Source: Huaxiibacter chinensis (lineage in GTDB: Bacteria; Pseudomonadota; Gammaproteobacteria; Enterobacterales; Enterobacteriaceae). From it: a stretch of DNA of 64,000 nucleotides. The stretch is from assembly GCF_022171985.1 (NCBI RefSeq), contig NZ_JAJVHF010000003.1, positions 496,001-560,000 of the forward strand. The letters run 5' to 3'. The translations under genes and the position numbers were made by a program. Of the stretch, positions 9,414-20,314 are shown piece after piece; the stretch's first letter is position 1, and each line of letters starts with the position of its first letter. Below the pieces are notes generated by a model. It was not told where the DNA came from, searched no databases, and saw only the letters and a list, made by a program, of their open reading frames with translations.

Positions 9414-10475
9414 ATGTCATTACGTCATCTGTGCTCACCGCGTCTGCGCGGATCTCTGCTGCTGGGTTCTTTACTGGTAGCGAGTACGTTCAATGTTCAG
9501 GCAGCGGAAGAGATGCTGCGCAAAGCGGTTGGCAAAGGCGCGTATGAAATGGCCGTCAGCCAGCAGGATAATGTGCTGTGGGTCGCGACATCTCAAAGCC
9601 GCAAAATCGATAAAGGCGGTGTCGTTTATCGTCTGGACCCGGTTACGCTGGAAGTGACTCAGGCGATTCACAACGACTTAAAACCGTTTGGTGCGACCTT
9701 CAATAACGCAACGCAGACGCTGTGGCTGGGCAATACAACCAGTAGTGCCGTGACGGCCATTGATGCCAAAACCGGCGAGGTGAAAGGGCGTCTGATACTG
9801 GACGATCGCAAACGCAGCGAAACCGTTAAGCCGCTGCAGCCCCGTGAACTGGTGGCGGACGACAGCACAAATACCGTTTATATCACCGGCGTGGGTAAAG
9901 AGAGCGTGATTTGGGTCGTCGACGGCAACACGCTACGGCTCAAAGAGACTATCGCCAACACGGGCACCTACAGTACGGGTCTGGCGCTCGATGCCCAGGC
10001 GAAACGTCTGTACACCACCAATGCAGATGGCGAACTGGTGATCATCGACACGGCGACGCATAAAATTCTGAGCCGTAAAAAAGTGCAGGATGACGGTAAG
10101 GAGCATTTCTACCTTAACCTCAGTCTGGATACCGCCGGTCAGCGCGCCTTTATTACCGATTCCAAACAGCCTGAAGTGCTGGTGGTGAACCTGAAGGACG
10201 GAAAGGTCATTGAAAAGATCGCAGCGCCAGAATCGCTGGCCGTGCTGTTTAACCCGGCGCGCAACGAAGCGTATGTTACCCATCGTGAAGCGGGCAAGGT
10301 AAGCGTGATCGACACCAAAACGTATAAAGTTACCCGCACTTTCGATACGCCGACCTATCCAAACAGTCTGGCGCTTTCTGAAGACGGAAAAACCCTGTAC
10401 GTATCGGTTAAGCAGAAATCGACACGTCAGCAAGAGGCCACCCAGCCGGATGACGTGATTCGTATCGTGCTGTAA
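9414..10475 (+). CDS. yncE: YncE, periplasmic beta-propeller protein
   Basis: Secreted seven-bladed beta-propeller of 353 residues, the same length as E. coli YncE. The signal peptide runs to about residue 30 (LLLGSLLVASTFNVQAA), then repeated YVTN/NHL-like blades (RLDPVTLEV, AIDAKTGEV, VIDTKTYKV, SLALSEDGKTLYVSV). E. coli YncE binds single-stranded DNA in vitro; its physiological role is unsettled. GGGAG precedes the start. Divergence from pqqU across a Fur-like site suggests a linked outer-membrane/periplasmic function under iron limitation. Confidence 0.95.
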   Translation: MSLRHLCSPRLRGSLLLGSLLVASTFNVQAAEEMLRKAVGKGAYEMAVSQQDNVLWVATSQSRKIDKGGVVYRLDPVTLEVTQAIHNDLKPFGATFNNATQTLWLGNTTSSAVTAIDAKTGEVKGRLILDDRKRSETVKPLQPRELVADDSTNTVYITGVGKESVIWVVDGNTLRLKETIANTGTYSTGLALDAQAKRLYTTNADGELVIIDTATHKILSRKKVQDDGKEHFYLNLSLDTAGQRAFITDSKQPEVLVVNLKDGKVIEKIAAPESLAVLFNPARNEAYVTHREAGKVSVIDTKTYKVTRTFDTPTYPNSLALSEDGKTLYVSVKQKSTRQQEATQPDDVIRIVL

Positions 10476-10516
10476 CGGAGAAGCACTTTCCGGCGCAGCC
10501 CGCGCCTGGTGCAATG

Positions 10517-10548
10517 AAAAAGGGAAGGCATGTTGCCTTCCCTTTTTT
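10517..10548. terminator. Bidirectional terminator between yncE and ansP
   Basis: AAAAGGGAAGGCA / TGCCTTCCCTTTT with a 3-nt loop, A-run on the left and T-run on the right, lying between two convergent genes. It is a classic intrinsic terminator in both directions. Confidence 0.9.
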
Positions 10549-10578
10549 GTGCCTGACATCGCAGGCGTCATCTTAACG

Positions 10579-12069
10579 CTATGACTCTTTAATCAGCGAG
10601 CCGTCATGCTTTTCATCATCAGGATGAACCGGTGCGGTACTGTGGATTTCGCTCACGCGCTTACGCACGCCAAACCAGCCCGCAATCAGCAGCACCGCCA
10701 GCAAAGGAATGGTGGCGATAGTATAAGTGCCGTTAGGATAATCAAACGCCATCAGCACCAGCACGCTGAACAGGAACAGCAGCGTTAACCAGGAGGTGAC
10801 CGGTGCGCCCGGCATTTTAAAGCTCACGTCCGCCGCTTTGCCCTCTTTGATTGCTTTGCGAAGACGCATCTGGCACACCACAATAAAGGCCCATGACGCG
10901 ATAATGCCCAGCGCGGCGACGTTGAGAACGATCTCAAAGACCTGCGAAGGCACCAGATAGTTCAGGAACACGCCAAACACGTAGACCACCAGCGTGGCCA
11001 GAATACCGGCATAAGGCACCTGTTGCTTACTCATCTTCGACATGAATTTCGGCGCGGAACCGCCCATCGACATGGAGCGCAGAATACGACCGGTACTGTA
11101 CAGGCCAGAGTTGAGACTGGAGAGCGCCGCCGTCAGGACCACGATATTCATGATGCTGCCCACGTAAGGCACGCCCAGCTTCGAGAAGAAGGTGACAAAC
11201 GGGCTTTGACCCGCCTGATAGGCATTCCATGGCAGCAACAGCACCAGCAGGACGACCGAGCCCACGTAAAACAGACCAATACGCCAAATTACGCTGTTAA
11301 TGGCTTTAGGCACCATGGTCTGCGGATCTTTACATTCACCTGCCGCTGTACCCACCAGTTCGATAGAGGCAAAGGCAAACACCACCCCCTGAACCAGAAC
11401 CAGGGCAGGCAGCAGACCATGCGGGAAGAATCCGCCATTATCCGTGATGAGGTGGAAGCCGGTAGCGTTGCCATCCAGCGGTTTTCCACTGCCCAGGAAA
11501 ACGGTGCCCACCACGAGGAAGATCACAATGGCCAGCACTTTGACCAGCGCGAACCAGAATTCCATTTCTGCGAACCACTTCACACCAATCATGTTCATGG
11601 TGCCGACAATCGCCAGAGCGCCAAGCGCAAATACCCACTGTGGCACATCGCCAAATGCGCCCCAGTAATGCATATAGAGCGCCACGGCGGTGATATCCAC
11701 AATGCCGGTCATCGCCCAGTTGACGAAATACATCCAGCCCGCCACGTACGCGGCTTTTTCACCAAGGAATTCACGGGCATAAGAAACAAAACTGCCGCTC
11801 GAAGGGCGGTGTAAAACCAGCTCGCCAAGCGCACGCAGGATGAAGAAAGAGAAAATCCCGCACACCGCATAGACCAGCGCGAGCGCCGGGCCCGCCATCT
11901 GCAGACGCGCGCCTGCGCCTAAAAACAGCCCCGTACCGATTGCGCCGCCGATGGCGATCATCTGCACCTGACGGTTGCCCATCGCTTTCTGATACCCCTC
12001 TTCATGGGAGTTCAACCAGCGACGTTTCGCAGCGTGATGATCGGCTGCGCTTTTATTGCTTGTTTTCAT
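10579..12069 (-). CDS. ansP: L-asparagine permease
   Basis: Amino-acid/proton symporter of the APC/AAT family, 496 residues (E. coli AnsP 499), with 12 predicted transmembrane helices. The N-terminal cytosolic HEEGYQKAMGNRQVQMIAIG is directly followed by the family signature GAIGTGLFLGAG near residues 38-50; the consensus amphipathic region GWMYFVNWAMTGIVDITAVA follows. The tail is charged. It imports L-asparagine in E. coli. It lies next to yncE in conserved order. Confidence 0.93.
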   Translation of the reverse strand: MKTSNKSAADHHAAKRRWLNSHEEGYQKAMGNRQVQMIAIGGAIGTGLFLGAGARLQMAGPALALVYAVCGIFSFFILRALGELVLHRPSSGSFVSYAREFLGEKAAYVAGWMYFVNWAMTGIVDITAVALYMHYWGAFGDVPQWVFALGALAIVGTMNMIGVKWFAEMEFWFALVKVLAIVIFLVVGTVFLGSGKPLDGNATGFHLITDNGGFFPHGLLPALVLVQGVVFAFASIELVGTAAGECKDPQTMVPKAINSVIWRIGLFYVGSVVLLVLLLPWNAYQAGQSPFVTFFSKLGVPYVGSIMNIVVLTAALSSLNSGLYSTGRILRSMSMGGSAPKFMSKMSKQQVPYAGILATLVVYVFGVFLNYLVPSQVFEIVLNVAALGIIASWAFIVVCQMRLRKAIKEGKAADVSFKMPGAPVTSWLTLLFLFSVLVLMAFDYPNGTYTIATIPLLAVLLIAGWFGVRKRVSEIHSTAPVHPDDEKHDGSLIKES

Positions 12070-12536
12070 TACGTTACCCGTTTACCTGTCTGAATCATCT
12101 GTGAGATGCCCGTACCCGGCAGTTTGCAAACCAAACGATTGCTTCTGCGCTGTTATATGCCGCCTTTCCAGTCATTCTGCGTATGGATAAGGCAAAACAT
12201 GGCGAAGCATCCTACCTGCATTCGATAAGTGACGCAAAAGAATCGTTGCACTCTGCAATTAATGAATATGTCTCATAAGCACAAGCGGTTATGCGCCATA
12301 GTTTTCATGAAATTTAGCCTCTACAGTCAGTGGAATGAATCAGTCATGACGAGGTGAAAGAGGCAACTGCGACAAAGAGGGCACCACGAAGCGCCATCGT
12401 CTGGAAGAGGTTATGGCATCAGTGAATGTGACGTTGTCACTTAATACGACCGCTCGCAAAAACCGGGCGCTTGAATCCAGTGGTATTGTTGGCGAGCGTT
12501 ATCCGAAACATCTTTTGTCGCGTGTCGGCAAGTCAG
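12070..12536. other. 467-bp gap between ansP and the LysR gene
   Basis: This presumably contains the ansP promoter near 12070-12200. A 52-codon open frame (12413-12571, +) has GAAGAGG only 2 nt before its ATG and runs into the 3' end of the LysR gene on the opposite strand; I do not recognise the peptide and do not call it a gene. I see no tRNA, repeat or clear gene remnant. In E. coli rhs-type material follows nearby; nothing of that is visible here. Confidence 0.5.
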
Positions 12537-13451
<915 letters not shown>

Positions 13452-13539
13452 CTATTCATGGTTCCATTCTGATTATGCAGTCTAATGCTGACCTCCTGTT
13501 TGCGCTACTGTTAACGCAACAGCAAAAGAGGAGTTCGAA

Positions 13540-13944
13540 ATGAAAATTATACGTAGCGGTTCATTACCTTCAGTGCGTGGGCCGGAAGCATGGTTCAGCG
13601 GCACCGTACGCATCGATGCCCCGTTCCAGGCTACCGAACCGGCTGCCGTCGGTGGCGCCACGGTGACCTTTGAGCCAGGCGCTCGGACGGCATGGCATAC
13701 CCATCCACTGGGGCAAACACTGATTGTGACGCAGGGGCGTGGCTGGTTGCAGGAGTGGGATAAAGAGGCACAGGTGTTAAACCAGGGCGATATTGCGTGG
13801 ATCCCACCGGGTGTCAAACACTGGCACGGCGCCTGCTCAGAAACGGCGATGACCCATATTGCCATCGCTGAATCTGTGAACGGTAGCCCGGTTGACTGGC
13901 TGGAAAAGGTGACAGACGAACAGTACAGGGTGGCTAACCGCTGA
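13540..13944 (+). CDS. Cupin of the manganese hydroxynitrile-lyase-like group
   Basis: Single-domain cupin of 134 residues. It closely follows the bacterial cupin hydroxynitrile lyases (Granulicella GtHNL type): WF-GTVRID--FQA at the N-terminus, then [20 protein letters not shown]. The metal ligands of that group fall at identical positions: His53, His55, Gln59 and His94 (in KHWHG). Those enzymes reversibly cleave mandelonitrile to benzaldehyde and cyanide with Mn(II). Most relatives are untested and may be quercetinase-like or carboxymuconolactone-type partners, so activity here is inference. It is divergent from the LysR gene; its 3' end overlaps that of the convergent Aer-like gene by 11 bp. 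Confidence 0.8.
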   Translation: MKIIRSGSLPSVRGPEAWFSGTVRIDAPFQATEPAAVGGATVTFEPGARTAWHTHPLGQTLIVTQGRGWLQEWDKEAQVLNQGDIAWIPPGVKHWHGACSETAMTHIAIAESVNGSPVDWLEKVTDEQYRVANR

Positions 13945-15469
13945 ACACCGCAATGGCCTGTTGCAGACGCGTAGTGCGTTGCGTCAGGTGCGTGGCGGCG
14001 CTGGTGACGTTATCGACCATGGCGGTGTTGTTGTGCGTCATCACGCCAATACGCGAGATCGACGCGTTTATCAGGGTGAGCGCCTGGGTCTGCTCCTGTG
14101 TTGCATGGCCGATCTCCTTAATCAGCGATGACATTTGCAGTACATTGCCGACCATGGCGGTCAGGTGGGTTTCAGTTTGTTCCACCATATTGACCCCGGC
14201 GTTCACGCTGGCGACATTTTTCTCGATAAGCGTTTTGATCTCTTTTGCGGCTGAAGCAGAGTGCTGTGCCAGATTGCGCACCTCAGCCGCCACCACGGCA
14301 AATCCACGTCCTGCTTCCCCGGCCCGGGCTGCCTCCACCGCCGCGTTGAGTGCCAGGATGTTCGTCTGAAAGGCAATGCGATCGATAACGCCAATGATGT
14401 CGACAATCTGGCTATTGTCTTTCGACACCGACTGCATCATACCAATCGTTTTCTGCATGATGGCTTCACCGTGACGCGCGCTGTCACTGGTGCGGTCCGC
14501 CATACCGATCGCTTCTGCGGCGGTGTCGGCGGTTTGTTGTACGGCGCTGGCGATCTCCTCGACGGCGGCCGCAGTTTGCTGTAAATCGCTTGCCGTCTCT
14601 TCGGAACGCGCCTGCAAGGACGTGCCTTCTTTGGCGACCTGCTGGCTGATTTGACGGATCCCCGTTATTTGTGCACCGACATCGTCCACCAGCGACTGCA
14701 AATTTAATCCCGATTGATTAACCAGCCGCATCATCATGCCGATTTCATCCACCCGATCGAAATGTTCATAGCCGGTTTTACGACCGGATACCACATGCTG
14801 CATTTTCCGCATAACCGCGTTGATAGGGCGGCTGATTTGATGATGTAGAAAAATCTGCAATAAACAGAAAATACCGATTAACGCCCCGCCCATCATCACC
14901 CCTTTGGGTAACAGAAACGTGACCAGAAGGGTGAGGAGTGCCGCAGTGAAAATAGCGTAATTAACTCTTTTTGCCGTGCTGAGACGTTTAAAAAGAGAAA
15001 GAAAAGAGAAAATACCTCGATGAACAACCAGACCTTTATAAAATCGATGATGTTTTAATTCATTATTTCTGACACGTTGATAAAGGGTTTCACTGGCCTC
15101 GATCTCGTCTCTTTGCGGAACGTGGCGAACTGAGATATAGCCGGTCAAAATGTCATTCTGATAAACGGGCGTCACGTTTGCCCGTACCCAGTAGTGATCG
15201 CCATTAGCGCGGCGATTCTTTACCAGACCTGTCCAGCTCTGGCCTTGCTGCAGCGTGTACCACATATCTCCAAAGGCTTCTGCGGGCATGTCAGGATGGC
15301 GGATCAGATTATGCGGTTCGCCGAGTAGATGCTCTTCTTTATAACCGCTGGCTTCGATAAAAGCCGAGTTGGCGTATGAAATGTGGCTGTGAATATTTGT
15401 GGTCGACATCAACGTCGCACCGTCGTTAAGAAAATACTCGTTTTGTGTAACGGGAGTGTTATTTCTCAT
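13934..15469 (-). CDS. Aer-like PAS-domain chemoreceptor
   Basis: Energy-taxis type receptor of 511 residues (E. coli Aer 506). An N-terminal PAS domain (residues about 10-120: [51 protein letters not shown]) would bind FAD in Aer; a hydrophobic anchor follows near 165-205, then a HAMP-like region ([16 protein letters not shown]) and the MCP hairpin tip ([19 protein letters not shown]). No periplasmic domain is seen, as in Aer. The start at 15469 has GGAA about 8 nt upstream; the longer frame adds a non-conserved leader. It may be a second Aer paralogue sensing redox state or electron flow. Confidence 0.88.
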   Translation of the reverse strand: MRNNTPVTQNEYFLNDGATLMSTTNIHSHISYANSAFIEASGYKEEHLLGEPHNLIRHPDMPAEAFGDMWYTLQQGQSWTGLVKNRRANGDHYWVRANVTPVYQNDILTGYISVRHVPQRDEIEASETLYQRVRNNELKHHRFYKGLVVHRGIFSFLSLFKRLSTAKRVNYAIFTAALLTLLVTFLLPKGVMMGGALIGIFCLLQIFLHHQISRPINAVMRKMQHVVSGRKTGYEHFDRVDEIGMMMRLVNQSGLNLQSLVDDVGAQITGIRQISQQVAKEGTSLQARSEETASDLQQTAAAVEEIASAVQQTADTAAEAIGMADRTSDSARHGEAIMQKTIGMMQSVSKDNSQIVDIIGVIDRIAFQTNILALNAAVEAARAGEAGRGFAVVAAEVRNLAQHSASAAKEIKTLIEKNVASVNAGVNMVEQTETHLTAMVGNVLQMSSLIKEIGHATQEQTQALTLINASISRIGVMTHNNTAMVDNVTSAATHLTQRTTRLQQAIAVFSG

Positions 15470-15714
15470 GAAAAATTCCATGCTGTTTTTAAAAACATAA
15501 GAAGCCGCCCGAAAAATGTTCAGGCATGGCAAAATAAATACGGTGTTATTACTGACTGCGCATTCTTCCATAAAAATGGGGCAATAAAGAAGAACCCGAA
15601 TTAATTATTTTTTTAAAAGTTGTCCCTCCCTGCAATAAAAATCAAATCTGATACGTTCGCCAAAAACAGCACCCAGGCGATCGCTTGACTTAAGCCAAAT
15701 ATAAAGTGAAACAT

Positions 15715-15765
15715 CACCCCCTGTCATAAACAGAGGTATCGAATCGCTGTTTATGACAGGGGGTG
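15715..15765. repeat. Perfect 19-bp inverted repeat in the 15470-15920 gap
   Basis: The left arm CACCCCCTGTCATAAACAG (15715-15733) and right arm (15747-15765) are exact reverse complements around a 13-nt loop. No T-run follows on either side, so it is not a typical intrinsic terminator. The rest of the 450-bp gap is AT-rich and holds the promoters of the Aer-like gene and of the operon starting at 15921; I see no gene in it. The reading frame on the - strand across 15605-15823 is not gene-like. Confidence 0.9.
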
Positions 15766-15920
15766 TCACGCGCGCTGCCGGCCCCTTGGTTAACCCGTGA
15801 ATATATGCCGCACTGAGGGGCATTTCTGATTTATGGGAAACTAAATGTAAATTAATTGTTTCTCAGAGGTGAAATCGCCCTTTAATAATGGCGACATGTT
15901 TAGCCTAACGAGAATACAAC

Positions 15921-16910
15921 ATGTCCTGGCGAATCAGCATTCTGGATAAAAGTCCCGTAGCGGACAACGAAACCGCCGCCGATGCGCTGGCGCGGACCTT
16001 GAGCCTGGCGAAACAGGCAGAGGCGCTGGGGTATCATCGATTCTGGATTGCCGAACATCACAATACTTCGCAGCTTGCCAGCCCGTCACCTGAGCTGCTT
16101 ATCGCGTGGATCCTGGGCCAGACAAAACAGATTCGGGTCGGCTCCGGCGGCGTGATGCTGCAACACTACAGCCCCTATAAGGTGGCGGAAAACTTCAACG
16201 TGCTGGCGGCCATTGCCCCGGGCCGCGTGGATTTAGGGGTGGGGAAAGCGCCGGGGGGGTTACCGCTGTCGACGCGGGCATTGCAGCAGGGGCAGCATTC
16301 CGGGGAGAAGGGCAGCTTCGCGGAGCAACTTACCCAACTGAACGGCTGGTTAACGCCGTCTGAGGATGAATTACGCGCAACGCCACAGCCCGCCATACCG
16401 GCACAGGGTTTTTTACTGGGTGCCAGCACGGAAAGTGCGCTGCTGGCCGCATCCCTGAACTGGAATTTCGTTTTTGCGGCGCACCTCAACGGCGATCCGG
16501 CGCTACTGCGTGAGGTCATCACAACCTGGCGGGCCAACAGTGCCCGCGAGACGATCGTTGCGGTGCAGGCCGTTGTTGCGCCGACGAAGTCGGAAGCCGA
16601 GGCGCTGGCACAAAAGGTGGAAGTGTGGGGCGTAGAGCTGGAAAACGGACAGCGCGTTACCGTCGCCAGCGAGGAACAAGCGTATGCCTTTGCGCGTCAG
16701 GCTGGGAGTGAGCCTGTGCGGATTGCTCGTCGGGCGCAATCATTGCTGGCTGGAACCGCAGAGGTTGTCGTCGACAGGCTCAATACCCTGCACGAAACCT
16801 GGGGTATTGATGAGTTCATTATTGATACACCGATGGCGAAGGGGGATGCCCGGGTCCGGTCACTGCGCCTGCTCGCTGAGGCAAAACGGGCCGCGGAGGT
16901 GCGGGTATGA
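15921..16910 (+). CDS. LLM-class flavin-dependent oxidoreductase
   Basis: Luciferase-like monooxygenase of 329 residues (MsnO8/YtmO subfamily), cytoplasmic, using reduced flavin and O2. Marks: SILDKSPVADNETAADAL, WIAEHHNTSQLASPSPELLI, VGSGGVMLQHYSPYKVAENF and LAAIAPGRVDLGVGKAPGG. It is the first gene of an eight-gene operon; its stop overlaps the next start (ATGA). Bacillus ytmO occupies an equivalent place in the ytm operon. Function is inferred from context: oxidative cleavage of a sulfur or amine compound imported by the linked ABC transporter. Confidence 0.85.
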   Translation: MSWRISILDKSPVADNETAADALARTLSLAKQAEALGYHRFWIAEHHNTSQLASPSPELLIAWILGQTKQIRVGSGGVMLQHYSPYKVAENFNVLAAIAPGRVDLGVGKAPGGLPLSTRALQQGQHSGEKGSFAEQLTQLNGWLTPSEDELRATPQPAIPAQGFLLGASTESALLAASLNWNFVFAAHLNGDPALLREVITTWRANSARETIVAVQAVVAPTKSEAEALAQKVEVWGVELENGQRVTVASEEQAYAFARQAGSEPVRIARRAQSLLAGTAEVVVDRLNTLHETWGIDEFIIDTPMAKGDARVRSLRLLAEAKRAAEVRV

Positions 16911-18028
16911 GCTTCGGCCAACAGCTGATCGACTGGCGTCGCGAGCTGCATGAACATCCTGAACTTTCTGGGGAAGAGGTGCAGACGACGGCACGTTTAC
17001 GCCAGTGGCTGACCGCAGCGGATATCCGGGTGCTGCCTTACGATTTGCCCACCGGCGTGGTGGCGGAAATTGGTTCAGGCCTTAAGCAGATTGCGCTGCG
17101 TGCCGATATTGATGCTCTTCCGATAGTGGAGCGCAGTGGGGTCACGTTTAGCTCGCAAAATCCTGGCGTGATGCACGCCTGCGGGCACGATATCCATACC
17201 AGCGTCATGCTGGGCGCCGCACTCCGGTTAAAAGACCGCGAAGCCGTATTGCCGGGGCGCGTGCGCCTGCTTTTCCAGCCCGCAGAAGAGAATTTTGGCG
17301 GGGCAAAAACCCTGGTACGCGCAGGGGCGCTGAAGGACATCAGCGCCATTTTTGGTATGCACAATGAACCCGGTTTACCGGTGGGTGCTTTTGCCACCCG
17401 TGGCGGCCCGTTTTACGCCAATGTCGATCGTTTTGTCATTCGCGTCACTGGAAAAGGCGCTCATGCCGCGCGTCCTCATGAAGGCACGGATGCGATAGTC
17501 ATCACCAGTCAACTGGTGACGGCGCTTCAGAGCGTCGCGAGCCGTAACGTCAATACGCTTGATTCCGTGGTTCTGAGCGTTACGCGCATAACGGGAGGTA
17601 ACACCTGGAATGTGCTCCCGGAAAACGTCGAACTGGAAGGCACGCTGCGTACGCATCGGACCGAGGTTCAGCAACAGGTAAAAGGGCGCGTCCAGGAGAT
17701 TGCCGCCGGTTTTGCCAGTGCCTTTAACGCACAGATCGATATCACCTGGTATGCGGGGCCAACCGCCTTAGTCAATGACGAACGGTGGGCCGACTTCGCC
17801 AGCGCCGTAGCGCGTGAAACAGGGTACGAAACCCGGCATGCGGAACTGCACATGGGGGGCGAAGATTTTGCCGTCTATCTGCAGCATATACCCGGCGCGT
17901 TCGTCAGCATCGGGAGTGCCAGTCCGTTTGGTTTACACCATCCAGCCTTCAATCCTGACGAGGCCCTCATCGAGCCCGCCGCCCGCTATTTTGCCCGGCT
18001 GGCCGAAAAAGCATTACAGCAACTCTAA
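16907..18028 (+). CDS. M20D-family amidohydrolase / N-acyl amino acid deacylase
   Basis: Metallopeptidase of the M20D family (373 residues), related to HipO, YtnL and YxeP. The metal-site motifs are all visible: RADIDALPI (about 65-73), MHACGHDIHTSVML (about 86-99), QPAEENFGGAK (about 123-133), GMHNEPGLPVG and, near the C-terminus, HMGGEDFAVY. The dimerisation domain contains VTGKGAHAARPHEG. Family members remove acyl groups from N-acyl amino acids; in the Bacillus thiol-salvage route the relative deacetylates N-acetylcysteine. Overlaps the upstream gene by 4 bp. Confidence 0.88.
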   Translation: MSFGQQLIDWRRELHEHPELSGEEVQTTARLRQWLTAADIRVLPYDLPTGVVAEIGSGLKQIALRADIDALPIVERSGVTFSSQNPGVMHACGHDIHTSVMLGAALRLKDREAVLPGRVRLLFQPAEENFGGAKTLVRAGALKDISAIFGMHNEPGLPVGAFATRGGPFYANVDRFVIRVTGKGAHAARPHEGTDAIVITSQLVTALQSVASRNVNTLDSVVLSVTRITGGNTWNVLPENVELEGTLRTHRTEVQQQVKGRVQEIAAGFASAFNAQIDITWYAGPTALVNDERWADFASAVARETGYETRHAELHMGGEDFAVYLQHIPGAFVSIGSASPFGLHHPAFNPDEALIEPAARYFARLAEKALQQL

Positions 18029-18043
18029 CGTTCAGAGGTAACT

Positions 18044-19360
18044 ATGTCTGCAACACGACAACTGCATTTGGGAACCATTTTGCACGGTGCGTCCGGGAAT
18101 ATGTCGGCCTGGCGTCACCCCGCGGCGGTCGCCGACGCGAGCATTAATTTTGCGTTTGTTAAGGAGACAGCGCGTAAAGCGGAGGAGGGGAAACTGGATT
18201 TTCTGTTTGTCGCCGACGGACTGTATATCAATGAAAAATCCCTCCCCCATTTTCTCAATCGCTTCGAGCCGCTGACGGTTTTGTCTGCGCTGGCGAGCCT
18301 GACCACGCGCCTGGGTCTGGTCGGGACGTTGTCGACTTCCTATAGCGAGCCGTTCACCGTGGCGCGCCAGTTCGCCAGCCTCGATCACCTGAGCCAGGGG
18401 CGCGCTGGGTGGAATGTGGTGACCTCGCCGCTGGAAGGTTCGGCTAAAAATTTCTCACGAGAGAAACATCCTGAACACGCGCTGCGCTACCGGATAGCCG
18501 ACGAATACCTGGACGTGGTGAAAGGGCTGTGGGATTCGTGGGAAGAGGATGCGTTTGTGCGCAATAAAGAGAGTGGTCAGTTCTTCGATCCACAAAAATT
18601 ACATCCGCTCGATCATCGGGGTGATTTTTTCCAGGTGGCCGGGCCGTTGAATATTGGCCGTACACCGCAGGGGCGTCCGATTGTTTTTCAGGCTGGCGCA
18701 TCGGACGACGGTAAAAAATTAGCGGCGAAACATGCAGATGCTATCTTCACCCATCATGAGACCCTGGAGGATGCCAAAGCGTTTTATCGCGATGTGAAGC
18801 AGCAGCTGGAGAGCCACGGTCGTCGGGCCGATGCGTTAAAGATATTCCAGGGGGTGAGCGTCATTGTTGGTAACGATGCGGCAGATGTTGAGCAGCAATA
18901 CCAGACCACCGCCGCGCTCGTCTCCATCAAGGACGCGCTTAATTATCTGGGCCGCTATTTTGAGCATCACGATTTCAGTCAGTATCCGCTCGACGCACCT
19001 TTCCCGGATGTCGGGGACTTAGGGCAAAACAGTTTCCGTAGCACAACCGATGAAATTAAACGTCATGCCCGTGAACGGCAACTCACGCTGCGCCAGGTCG
19101 CCCTGGAAGCCGCATCCCCGCGCCCGCGCTTTTCCGGCACGCCACAGGAGGTGGCTGACGGGATGCAAGCGTGGTTTGACGCCTGTGCCGCAGACGGTTT
19201 CATTATTCAGGGCGGCACGCCGGACACGTTCCCGCGCTTTGTCGACACGGTGATCCCGATATTGCAGGCGCGCGGTCTGTTCCGTACCGATTATCCGGGC
19301 ACCACGCTGCGTGAAAGCCTGGGGCTGGACCTGCCTCAAAATCAATACACACAACAATAA
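18044..19360 (+). CDS. NtaA/SnaA/DszA-family FMN-dependent monooxygenase
   Basis: Flavin monooxygenase of 438 residues, nitrilotriacetate-monooxygenase component A type (relatives: Bacillus YxeK and YtnJ). Visible: [59 protein letters not shown] followed by [11 protein letters not shown], and [22 protein letters not shown]. Such enzymes cleave C-S, C-N or S-C bonds with FMNH2; YxeK cleaves N-acetyl-S-(2-succino)cysteine. Sits 15 bp after the M20 gene in the same operon. No flavin reductase gene lies in the operon; yddH at 27.0-27.6 kb is the nearest one. Confidence 0.88.
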   Translation: MSATRQLHLGTILHGASGNMSAWRHPAAVADASINFAFVKETARKAEEGKLDFLFVADGLYINEKSLPHFLNRFEPLTVLSALASLTTRLGLVGTLSTSYSEPFTVARQFASLDHLSQGRAGWNVVTSPLEGSAKNFSREKHPEHALRYRIADEYLDVVKGLWDSWEEDAFVRNKESGQFFDPQKLHPLDHRGDFFQVAGPLNIGRTPQGRPIVFQAGASDDGKKLAAKHADAIFTHHETLEDAKAFYRDVKQQLESHGRRADALKIFQGVSVIVGNDAADVEQQYQTTAALVSIKDALNYLGRYFEHHDFSQYPLDAPFPDVGDLGQNSFRSTTDEIKRHARERQLTLRQVALEAASPRPRFSGTPQEVADGMQAWFDACAADGFIIQGGTPDTFPRFVDTVIPILQARGLFRTDYPGTTLRESLGLDLPQNQYTQQ

Positions 19361-19372
19361 GAGACACCCGCT

Positions 19373-20305
19373 ATGCAGAAATCATCGCTTGTTCTGGCGC
19401 TCACGCTCGCCTTTGCCCCGGCTGTCTGGGCAGAAAATGTCAACATCAACGGCACGGGGGTGAGTCTTGAGGCCAATAAAACCCCCATCAATACCGTGAA
19501 AAATAGCGCAGCGGTCGCGCAGTTACCCAGGGATTATCGCTTTGCGCACCCGGGCAAATTGACCGTTGCGGTGGCGGCGCTGAACTCCCCGCCGTTAACC
19601 GTGTTTTCGGATGACAATAAAACGTTGCTGGGCAGCGAGGTGGATGTTGCCCGGCTGGTTGCGGATAGCCTGGGGCTGGAGCTGAACGTGGTGCCCACCT
19701 CGTGGGAAGACTGGCCGCTGGGCGTTGCCTCCGGTAAATACGACGCCGCCATCAGCAACATCACGGTGACCAAAGAGCGCAAAGCGAAATTTGATTTTGC
19801 GACTTACCGTAAAGACTCGCTGGGTTTTTATGTGAAATCGACCAGCCCGATCGCCCACATCGACAAGGCTGAAGACATTGCTGGCCTGCGGATTATTGTC
19901 GGTTCTGGCACCAATCAGGAGGCGATACTCCTGGCGTGGAATGCTGAAAACCTCAAGAAAGGTCTGAAGCCTTTTACCCCGGTGTATACCAAAGACGATG
20001 CCGCGCAAACCCTGGCAATTCAGTCCGGACGCGCGGACGCTTTTTTCGGTCCTAACGTCATTGGGGCGTGGAAAGCGGCGCTGACCGGTAAAACCAAATT
20101 GGTGGGCAGCGTCGACGGTGGCTGGCCAAAGGCCGCGCATATTGCTGTGACCGTGAAAAAGGGCAGTGGACTGGCTGAGCCTGTACAGACGGCGCTCAAC
20201 GGCGTCATTCAAAACGGGGATTACGACAAAGTCCTCAACCGTTGGGGAGAAGGCGTAGAGCGTATCCCGCATTCAGAACTGAATCCTGCCGGGCTCGGCG
20301 ACTAA
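19373..20305 (+). CDS. Amino-acid ABC transporter substrate-binding protein (copy 1)
   Basis: Periplasmic family-3 binding protein (310 residues) with signal peptide MQKSSLVLALTLAFAPAVWA. Lobe features include LTVAVAALNSPPLTVFSDDN, SEVDVARLVADSLGLELNVV, the TSWEDWPLGVASGKYDAAIS run and VGSGTNQEAILLAWN. Paralogous to the binding protein at 22520, as TcyJ and TcyK are in Bacillus (cystine and S-modified cysteine uptake). Probably delivers an amino-acid-like substrate to the permease at 20834. Confidence 0.88.
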   Translation: MQKSSLVLALTLAFAPAVWAENVNINGTGVSLEANKTPINTVKNSAAVAQLPRDYRFAHPGKLTVAVAALNSPPLTVFSDDNKTLLGSEVDVARLVADSLGLELNVVPTSWEDWPLGVASGKYDAAISNITVTKERKAKFDFATYRKDSLGFYVKSTSPIAHIDKAEDIAGLRIIVGSGTNQEAILLAWNAENLKKGLKPFTPVYTKDDAAQTLAIQSGRADAFFGPNVIGAWKAALTGKTKLVGSVDGGWPKAAHIAVTVKKGSGLAEPVQTALNGVIQNGDYDKVLNRWGEGVERIPHSELNPAGLGD

Positions 20306-20314
20306 GGAGATCCC

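Noticed and set aside
15721-15733. CTGTCATAAACAG as a Pho box
   Set aside because: Only one heptamer matches; the position 11 bp later (AGAGGTA) does not. It is part of the inverted repeat.
15605-15823. 72-codon - strand frame around the inverted repeat
   Set aside because: It simply crosses the inverted repeat; no ribosome-binding site and no recognisable sequence.
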